Shown in pieces: positions 21,958 through 27,381 of a stretch of DNA of 27,381 bases. The translations under genes and the position numbers were made by a program. The notes beneath the pieces were generated by a model. It had not been told where the DNA came from and did not search any database. It saw only the letters and a program-made list of their open reading frames with translations. The stretch covers positions 1 through 27,381 of the forward strand of contig DATAWZ010000017.1 in assembly GCA_036266975.1 (NCBI GenBank), in the 5' to 3' direction. The number at the start of each line of letters is the position of its first letter. Positions within the stretch are counted from its first letter, which is position 1. Origin of the DNA: DATAWZ01 sp036266975 (GTDB lineage: Bacteria > Actinomycetota > Thermoleophilia > Solirubrobacterales > Solirubrobacteraceae).

Positions 21958-23930
21958 AGCGTCGCGCTCGTTCCGGCGACGAGCTTCTCCTGGACTCCGT
22001 ACCACTCGGAGGCCATCAGCCGGGCGACCGGCGCCGCGGACTGATCGCCGAAGCCGCCCTGCTCGATCGTCACCACGATCACGATCGGGCTGCGCGTGGC
22101 GGTGCCCGGCAGATAGCAGCAGTACCAGGCCTGGTCGGACTGGCCGTTGCGCACGGCGGTGCCGGTCTTGCCGTAGACCGGCACCGCGTCCTGGTTCCAG
22201 CCCGTCCACACGTCGCTCGAGGTGCCGCCAGGCGCGCTCGCGGCCATGTGCAGGCCGTCCATCACCACCGACAGGTCGCCCTCGTTGAGGTGGATGTGGC
22301 GGCCCGGGGGCGAGGCGATCCGCTGGATCAGCTGGCCCTGCGGGTTGTCGATCTCAAGCCCCAGGTGCGGCACCGGCACCCGGCCGTAGCCGTCGTTGCG
22401 GTAGGCGTCGGCGAGCGAGGAGTACACGACGGCCATCTGCAGCGGGGTGGCCTGCAGGTCACCCTGCCCGGTGGCGAGGTTGACGTTGTCGCCCACCGAC
22501 CAGGGGCGCCCGTCGGCGACGCCGCACTTGCAGATCGCCTCCTCGCGGTCGACCTTCGCGCGCCAGGCCGGGTCGGGGATGTTGCCGGGCTCCTCGCCGG
22601 GCAGGTCGACCCCGGTGAGCTCGCCCAGACCCAGGTAGTGGGCCATCTTCTGCAGCACGCCGCCGCGCGGGTTCTGGCTGTTCTCCATCGCGCCGAGCAG
22701 GTAGAAGTAGGTGTCCTCGGAGACCCGCAGCGCGTTCTCCAGGTCGAGGCTGCCGTCGTTGACCTCGCCCGAGTTGTGCAGGCACTCGTTGCCGATCGTC
22801 ACGCAGCTGCCGCCGCCCATCGTCGTCTCCGGGGTGATCAGCCCGGCCTCCAGGCCGGCCATCGCGGTGATCGGCTTGAACGTCGAGCCGGTCGGATACA
22901 GGCCCTGGATCGCGCGGTTCAGCTGCGGCGCCGGCGGGTTGTCGTTGCCGCCGCCGTCGAGCGCCTTGACCTGCGCCGGGGTGAGCGGGTGGGTGAAGAT
23001 GTTGGGGTCGAAGGTCGGCGCCGAGCCCATGGCCAGGACCTCGCCGTTGAGGGGGTTCATGGCCACGAAGGCGCCGCGGCTGGCCGGGTTGCCGTTGGAC
23101 TGCGCCAGGCCGATCCCCTGCTGGAGCGCCTTCTCGCCCTCCTCCTCGAGCGGCAGGTCGAGCGTCAGGCGCACCTCGTCGCCGGGGGTCGGCTGGATCT
23201 CCGGGAGCGGCGTGGGCTGGGCCCGCCCGAAGGCGTTGACCTCGACCTGCTGCTCGCCGGGGATGCCGCGCAGGTAGCGGTCGTAGGCGGCCTCGACCCC
23301 GGACTGACCGACGATCGTGCCGGCCTGCACGCTGCGGTAGCGCGACTGCTGCTGGTCGAACTTGTTGAGCACGCCGACCGTGCCCAGGACCTGGGCGGCG
23401 AGGTCGTTCAGCGGGTAGTCGCGCACGTAGATCGGCTGGGCGGTGACGCCGGGGAAGTCCTGGGCGCGCTCGAGGATGTAGTCGCGCTGGGCCTGGCTGA
23501 CATCGGTGGCGATCGTCACGTTGGCGTAGGGCAAGGTCGCCTCGCCCTGCTTGATGAGCGCGTTCACGTCGCGGGACTTGATCTGCAGGACCCAGGCCAG
23601 CCGCCTGTACAGCGCCGTGCGGGCCGCCGGGCTGGTGGGCAGCTTGGAGGGGTTGACCTGCACCGCCGCGGTGCTCTCGGTGCCGGCGAGGGTCTGACCG
23701 CCGCGCGCCAGGATGCTCCCCCGCGGCGCGGCGATCGGCAGCTCGCGCGTGACGTTCTGCGCCGCGAGCTGGGTGTACTGGCTGCTGGAGAGGACCTGCA
23801 GGTACCAGAGCCGGAAGAAGATGATCGCGAACAGGATCAGCGCGACGCCGCCCATGATCGCCACGCGGAACGCGAGCTGGGGCGAGACCGGCACCCGGCG
23901 GTCGTCGGAGGGATGGATCGGGTCGATCAT
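21954..23930 (-). CDS. mrdA: Penicillin-binding protein 2 (class B transpeptidase)
   Basis: 658 residues. One N-terminal membrane anchor lies at about 22-40, then the PBP dimerisation region (APRGSILARGG at 68-78). The transpeptidase domain has SxxK at Ser349-Lys352 (PTGSTFKPI), the second motif Ser404-Glu-Asp406, and KTG at 588-590 (VYGKTGTAV). The Asp in the second motif is common in PBP2 rather than FtsI-type enzymes, which supports this call. PBP2 cross-links side-wall peptidoglycan made by RodA and is a beta-lactam target. Four cysteines (Cys376, Cys383, Cys467, Cys469) may form extracytoplasmic disulfides, and a further Cys-Cys pair lies after KTG. Both ends overlap neighbours by four bases. 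Confidence 0.96.
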   Translation of the reverse strand: MIDPIHPSDDRRVPVSPQLAFRVAIMGGVALILFAIIFFRLWYLQVLSSSQYTQLAAQNVTRELPIAAPRGSILARGGQTLAGTESTAAVQVNPSKLPTSPAARTALYRRLAWVLQIKSRDVNALIKQGEATLPYANVTIATDVSQAQRDYILERAQDFPGVTAQPIYVRDYPLNDLAAQVLGTVGVLNKFDQQQSRYRSVQAGTIVGQSGVEAAYDRYLRGIPGEQQVEVNAFGRAQPTPLPEIQPTPGDEVRLTLDLPLEEEGEKALQQGIGLAQSNGNPASRGAFVAMNPLNGEVLAMGSAPTFDPNIFTHPLTPAQVKALDGGGNDNPPAPQLNRAIQGLYPTGSTFKPITAMAGLEAGLITPETTMGGGSCVTIGNECLHNSGEVNDGSLDLENALRVSEDTYFYLLGAMENSQNPRGGVLQKMAHYLGLGELTGVDLPGEEPGNIPDPAWRAKVDREEAICKCGVADGRPWSVGDNVNLATGQGDLQATPLQMAVVYSSLADAYRNDGYGRVPVPHLGLEIDNPQGQLIQRIASPPGRHIHLNEGDLSVVMDGLHMAASAPGGTSSDVWTGWNQDAVPVYGKTGTAVRNGQSDQAWYCCYLPGTATRSPIVIVVTIEQGGFGDQSAAPVARLMASEWYGVQEKLVAGTSATL

Positions 23931-24490
23931 GAGCGCGAGAGCGGCGAGAGGCCGCCGGTCGTGTAGGCGCGCCGCCGGCGACGGCGCGGGTCATCGGGCA
24001 GCGCCGGCTCGAGCACCCGCCGCACCACGGCGAAGAAGGGCAGCGCGATGATCGTGTTCACCGCCACGCCGACGACGATCTGGCGCAGCAGCAGGAAGCT
24101 CACCGGCGCGGTCACGCCGAGCAGGAACTCCATCAGCGAGTAGCCGATCAGGGCGGTCGCGGTGGCCAGCGCGCCGACGGCGAAGGGGACGAACGGCGCC
24201 TGCGGGTCGCGCAGCTCGCGCAGTCGGCCGGCGTGGTAGCCGACGATCGTGTAGATGAACGAGGAGAGCCCGAGCGTCTGCACGAGCGAGAGGTCGATGA
24301 ACAGCCCCACGCAGAAGCCGACGATCGCTCCGGGGACCGAGCCGCACAGCAGTCCGACGGCGGCGACGAGCAGCGGCGAGAGGTCGGCGTTCACGCCGAA
24401 CAGCGTGAACTGCGAGACGGCGACCACCTGGAACATGACCACGAAGCCGCACAGCAGGGTCATCCGGACGAGCAGCGCGGGCTCGTTCAT
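23927..24490 (-). CDS. mreD: Rod shape-determining protein MreD
   Basis: 187 residues from the ATG at 24490. Five to six membrane helices are visible, with LLVAAVGLLCGSVPGAIVGF, then CVGLFIDLSLVQTLGLSSF, a typical MreD/ECF-S-like pattern (helix, then GxxxGLxxDL). The C-terminus is basic and cytoplasmic (DDPRRRRRRAY). MreD anchors MreC in the elongasome. The frame is open much further upstream, but the ATG at 24490 overlaps the mreC stop as ATGA, which fixes the start. Confidence 0.93.
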   Translation of the reverse strand: MNEPALLVRMTLLCGFVVMFQVVAVSQFTLFGVNADLSPLLVAAVGLLCGSVPGAIVGFCVGLFIDLSLVQTLGLSSFIYTIVGYHAGRLRELRDPQAPFVPFAVGALATATALIGYSLMEFLLGVTAPVSFLLLRQIVVGVAVNTIIALPFFAVVRRVLEPALPDDPRRRRRRAYTTGGLSPLSRS

Positions 24491-25491
24491 CCGTTGACCT
24501 GCGCGGTCTGGCTCGAGCCCGTCCCGGGCAGACTCGCGCCTGATCCCTGCAGCTGGGAGGTGGCGGAGGCCAGCCGCGAGCCGCGCGCCCGGGTGAGGAC
24601 CTGCACCACGTTCAGGTCGCGCAGGTTGGCGAACGGGGCGACGTGGACGGACTGGTAGAGGTTGTCGCTCGTGTTGATCGAGGTGACGGTCCCGATCGGC
24701 AGCTCGGGGGGGTAGAGGTCGTCCAGGCGGCCGGAGATCGTGCCCGCGGTGACGATGTCCGAGCCGAGCTTGACCTGGGCGCTGGTCGGCAGGTACTCGA
24801 GCACGAGCGTGTTCGGGTCCCCCACGGCGGGCTCGAGCGTGCCGCTGACCCCGGTCGAGTTGATCATCGCCGAGACGGCGCTCGCCTGGTCGGTGAGCAG
24901 CGTGACGATCGAGGCGTCCGAGGTCACGGTGGTCACGTCCCCGACGAGCCCGTCCTGGTCGATGACCGGGTCCCCGTAGCCGATGCCCTGCGAGGAGCCC
25001 GCGTCGAGGCCCACGACCGAGTACCACAGCGTCGGCGAGCGCTCGATGACCGTGGCGGTCACCGGCTTGTACTGGTCCAGGTCAAGGCTCGTGTCCAGGC
25101 CGAGCAGCCGCTCGAGCTCCTGGGCGGTGTGCATCGCGCCCTGGTTGTCGATCTCGGTCTTGCGCAGGCCGTCGAGCTGCTTGCGCAGCTCGTCGCGCTG
25201 GCTGGTGGCGTGCACGACATCGCCGACCCAGCCGAACAGGTCCCGCACGGGCTTCAGCGCCTTGTCGGCGCCGCTCTGGATCGGCGAGATGACGGTCAGG
25301 AACCCGCGCTGGACCGAGTGCAGGGCGCCGCCGGGACGTTCGCCGAAATACGCCGTCAGGAGAATCAGCGAGAGCGCCACCAGCGCGGCGAGCACGCCGC
25401 GCCGGCGTCGCACCTGCTTGTCATGCACGAGCGCGAGCCTTCCGGGGGGGTTGTATGTGAGCGACGAACGACGGTCCCGGCTCGCCGACAT
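24487..25491 (-). CDS. mreC: Rod shape-determining protein MreC
   Basis: 334 residues. A basic cytoplasmic end is followed by one membrane helix (about 32-48) and a coiled coil (about 92-132, SQRDELRKQLDGLRKTEIDN), which drives dimerisation. Then come two beta barrels with the family pattern VIERSPTLWYSVVGLDAGSS, DQDGLVGDVTTVTSDAS and GSDIVTAGTISGRLDDLYPP. MreC activates PBP2-RodA outside the membrane. The C-terminal 35 residues are Ser/Gly/Gln-rich. The 118-base gap to mreB is the only long spacer in the shape genes and holds a strong palindrome. Confidence 0.95.
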   Translation of the reverse strand: MSASRDRRSSLTYNPPGRLALVHDKQVRRRRGVLAALVALSLILLTAYFGERPGGALHSVQRGFLTVISPIQSGADKALKPVRDLFGWVGDVVHATSQRDELRKQLDGLRKTEIDNQGAMHTAQELERLLGLDTSLDLDQYKPVTATVIERSPTLWYSVVGLDAGSSQGIGYGDPVIDQDGLVGDVTTVTSDASIVTLLTDQASAVSAMINSTGVSGTLEPAVGDPNTLVLEYLPTSAQVKLGSDIVTAGTISGRLDDLYPPELPIGTVTSINTSDNLYQSVHVAPFANLRDLNVVQVLTRARGSRLASATSQLQGSGASLPGTGSSQTAQVNG

Positions 25492-25568
25492 CTGGTCGGT
25501 GCCGCCAACCTGTTCGAGGGTACGCCGAGCGCACGCGTCGTGCCCTGCGTGCGGCTCGATCCGTCGGC

Positions 25569-25593
25569 CGGGGTTCGCAAAATGCGAACTCCG
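25569..25593. promoter_or_regulatory. Palindrome between mreB and mreC
   Basis: CGGGGTTCGCA (25569-25579) and TGCGAACTCCG (25583-25593) match as inverted arms at 10 of 11 positions around AAA. In the mreB-mreC transcript this makes a tight hairpin 16 bases after the mreB stop. It could act as an attenuator or 3'-end stabiliser that sets the MreB to MreC ratio, or as a protein-binding operator. It is not a LexA box, since the arms are in the opposite order. Confidence 0.5.
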
Positions 25594-25609
25594 ATGCGGG
25601 TCGTGGCGC

Positions 25610-26656
25610 TCATCGGCGCCTCCGGTTGCGGGAGTTCTTGTGGGAGCGGTGGATCGCCTCGAACTCCTCCAGCGAGCGGCCCGAGCCGACCGCGACGCAG
25701 GTCAGCGGAGACTCGGCCAGGTGGGCGGGCATCTGCGTCTCCTCGCGCAGGCGTGCGTCCAGGCCCTGCAGCAGCGCGCCGCCCCCGGCGAGCATGATCC
25801 CGCGGTCCATGATGTCCGAGGCGAGCTCGGGCGGGGTGCGGTCGAGCGTCTCCTTGACCGCGTCGATGATCTGCGAGAGCGGCTCCTCGAGCGCGCTGCG
25901 GATCTCCTCGCTGGTGAGCACGACGGTCTTGGGCAGGCCGGAGACCATGTCCCGCCCACGGATCTCGGCCTGCAACTCCTCGCTCATCGGGCAGGCCGAG
26001 CCGATCTCGAGCTTGAGCTCCTCGGCGGTCTGTTGGCCGATCAGCAGCTTGTACTCGCGCTTGGCGTAGTTGGTGATCGCCTCGTCCATCTCGTCGCCGC
26101 CCACGCGGATCGACTGCGAGACGACGATACCGCCGAGCGAGATGACGGCCACCTCGGAGGTCCCGCCGCCGATGTCCACGACCATCGAGCCGGTCGGTTC
26201 GCCGACCGGGAGCCCGGCGCCGATCGCGGCGGCCATCGGCTCCTCGATCAGGTAGGCGGTGCGGGCGCCGGCCGACAGGCAGGCCTCCTCGACGGCGCGC
26301 TTCTCCACCCCGGTCACCCCGGAGGGCACGCAGACCACCACGCGCGGATGCGCCCAGCGGTTCTGGTGGACCTTCTGGATGAAGTGGCGCAGCATCTCCT
26401 CGGTGACGTCGAAGTCCGCGATCACGCCGTCCTTGAGCGGTCGGATGGCCGAGATCGTCCCCGGCGTGCGTCCGAGCATCCGCTTGGCCTCGATCCCGAC
26501 CGCGTGCGCCTCGCCGGTGCGCGAGTCGATCGCGACGACGCTGGGCTCGGACAGCACGATCCCGCGCCCGCGTACGTAGACGAGGGTGTTGGCCGTGCCG
26601 AGGTCGACGGCCATGTCGCGGCCACCGAAGCCGGTCAGGTAGCTGAAAAATCCCAT
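25610..26656 (-). CDS. mreB: Rod shape-determining protein MreB
   Basis: 348 residues from the ATG at 26656. The actin-like ATPase motifs are DLGTANT (18-24, phosphate 1), DIGGGTSE (161-168, phosphate 2), CVPSGVTGVEKRAVEEA and the adenosine motif LAGGGALLQGLD. The short N-terminal amphipathic stretch MGFFSYLTGFG binds the membrane. MreB filaments guide side-wall synthesis. The C-terminus ends in a basic tail (HRSHKNSRNRRRR), longer than usual. The frame is open upstream to 26938, but that part is a low-homology leader. No strong ribosome site precedes the ATG. Confidence 0.97.
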   Translation of the reverse strand: MGFFSYLTGFGGRDMAVDLGTANTLVYVRGRGIVLSEPSVVAIDSRTGEAHAVGIEAKRMLGRTPGTISAIRPLKDGVIADFDVTEEMLRHFIQKVHQNRWAHPRVVVCVPSGVTGVEKRAVEEACLSAGARTAYLIEEPMAAAIGAGLPVGEPTGSMVVDIGGGTSEVAVISLGGIVVSQSIRVGGDEMDEAITNYAKREYKLLIGQQTAEELKLEIGSACPMSEELQAEIRGRDMVSGLPKTVVLTSEEIRSALEEPLSQIIDAVKETLDRTPPELASDIMDRGIMLAGGGALLQGLDARLREETQMPAHLAESPLTCVAVGSGRSLEEFEAIHRSHKNSRNRRRR

Positions 26657-27010
26657 GGTGGAGCAGCGAGACGGGCGACCGGGGTTTGGCGCTGCTCGGC
26701 AGACGGGATTGCCCTGCTCGACAGCGGCGCGGTGGCCGACTCGGTGGGGCAGTCTAGCGAACGGGTTTCGGCCTCGACCTCCACAGAGCCCCGATTTGCC
26801 CCCGAAACTCCCTGCAAATCCGGCCGCGGACGGAGACTCGACATCGGGTTTACGCTCAGGGTGCTCCAGGGTTGGTGGAGGGTTTTCCCAGGCGGGGGCC
26901 CCGTATCCCTTGGACGGCGGCGCCACACCCGTGACCATTGCGGTTTCCGCGCCCCGACCGGCCCGCCCAAACAGCCGGTCACCGGGTTCGGTGAAATATT
27001 TCCTCCGCCC
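26657..27010 (-). promoter_or_regulatory. 354-base leader/promoter region of mreB
   Basis: No protein-coding gene is recognised here. On the minus strand, TAGACT (26756-26751) within TCGCTAGACT is a good -10 candidate and would give a leader of about 90 bases. Further upstream is a dyad, GATTTGC (26793-26799) with GCAAATC (26814-26820) and a 14-base centre. Next to the maf end is a six-base hairpin, TCACCG (26979-26984) with CGGTGA (26989-26994), which may help end maf transcripts although no T-tract follows. These sites suggest that mreB starts a new transcription unit rather than only being read from maf. Confidence 0.45.
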
Positions 27011-27381
27011 TCACCGGTTCGGGGGCAGCAGGCCCGGTTCGAGGTCCAGGAGGGCCGCCAGCGGGAGGCCCACGACGCTCAGGTAGTCGCCGTGGAGCGC
27101 GCGCACGAGGGCCCCCCCGGCGCCCTGGATCGCGTAGCCGCCCGCGCGGCCGCGCCACTCCTCGCGCTCCAGATACCAGTCGAGTACCGGGGGCGAGATC
27201 GTGCGGAACGTCACTTCCGTCTGCACCACGCTGTGGCGTTCGGTCTCGCCGGCGGCGAGCAGCGCCAGGCCGCTGAACACGCGGTGGGTGCGCCCCGAGA
27301 GCGCCGTGAGGGTGGCCCGCGCGCGCTCGGCGTCGGGCGGCTTGCCGTAGATCGTCCCGTCCAGGGCGACCAGCGTGTCCA
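27011..27381 (-). CDS. maf: Maf family nucleotide pyrophosphatase (5' end outside the window)
   Basis: The frame runs off the right edge; the visible 123 residues start with DTLVALDGTIYGKPPDAERA, followed by RATLTALSGRTHRVFSGLAL. This is the conserved core of Maf (DTxV, GKPxD, LSGxxH), including the catalytic Asp of the DT pair. Later YLEREEWRGRAGGYAIQGAG is the second signature. Maf proteins hydrolyse non-canonical nucleoside triphosphates or dTTP/UTP and often lie next to the mre genes. Only the N-terminal third is missing. An internal GTG at 27280 is not the true start, since it would lose the active site. Confidence 0.93.
   Translation of the reverse strand, partial: DTLVALDGTIYGKPPDAERARATLTALSGRTHRVFSGLALLAAGETERHSVVQTEVTFRTISPPVLDWYLEREEWRGRAGGYAIQGAGGALVRALHGDYLSVVGLPLAALLDLEPGLLPPNR

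Noticed and set aside
21958..22209. N-terminal extension of RodA
   Set aside because: It overlaps the PBP2 coding sequence and lacks membrane segments; the GTG overlapping the mrdA stop is the proper start.
25573..25589. LexA/SOS box between mreB and mreC
   Set aside because: Actinobacterial LexA sites read CGAAC-N4-GTTCG; here the arms are GTTCG first and CGAAC second with a different spacing.
1..27381. CRISPR arrays, rRNA genes, prophage or toxin-antitoxin modules
   Set aside because: No regularly spaced repeats, rRNA signatures, integrase, capsid or recognisable toxin genes were seen on either strand.

Overview
The window is a very GC-rich chromosomal segment with tight, overlapping operons, many GTG starts and several probably leaderless genes. 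It carries a complete rod-shape cluster (mreB-mreC-mreD-mrdA-rodA) followed by an RNase E/G gene and rplU-rpmA, and an obgE-proB-proA-nadD-rsfS cluster. It also has a SigE-family sigma factor and a DUF3891 protein. This mix fits an actinomycete, most likely of the Thermoleophilia / Solirubrobacterales type. That placement is inferred from gene content and style, not from a database search.

Layout. Bases 1-3540 hold the last codons of a plus-strand gene, an MMPL transporter and a metallo-beta-lactamase/rhodanese sulfur-metabolism protein. A tRNA-Ala(GGC) gene lies at 3730-3802. It is followed by about 1.2 kb without an intact gene but with two decayed gene remnants (a winged-helix-like domain and a histidine-kinase ATPase domain). 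From 4989 to 11003 is an accessory block: an ArsR-SRPBCC fusion with two operator-like palindromes, a methyltransferase overlapping a polysaccharide deacetylase, a secreted Hcp-like protein, a VOC protein, a flavin-binding-type protein whose middle is in the wrong frame, a DUF3891 protein, and a sigma factor translationally coupled to a membrane-anchored anti-sigma-like protein.

From 11105 to 15884 (minus strand) runs obgE-proB-proA-nadD-rsfS: ribosome assembly GTPase, the first two enzymes of proline synthesis, NAD synthesis and ribosome silencing. From 16000 to 17948 is a small insert-like zone: a plus-strand SDR gene, a 130-bp element with long terminal inverted repeats, a 76-residue unknown protein, an HU protein and a small membrane protein.

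From 17945 to the right end (minus strand) is maf - mreB - mreC - mreD - mrdA - rodA - rng - rplU - rpmA. The mreC, mreD, mrdA and rodA reading frames overlap their neighbours by 4 bases, which indicates translational coupling of the elongasome subunits. The wall genes build the lateral-wall machinery (MreB filament, MreC/MreD scaffold, PBP2 transpeptidase, RodA glycosyltransferase).

The observations most worth checking are the 130-bp inverted-repeat element, the compensating pair of frameshifts near 8290 and 8430, the secreted Hcp-like protein, the tandem operators, the palindrome between mreB and mreC, and the RNase E/G protein with an added TRAM-like domain. I do not see a clear defence system, CRISPR array, prophage or intact insertion sequence.
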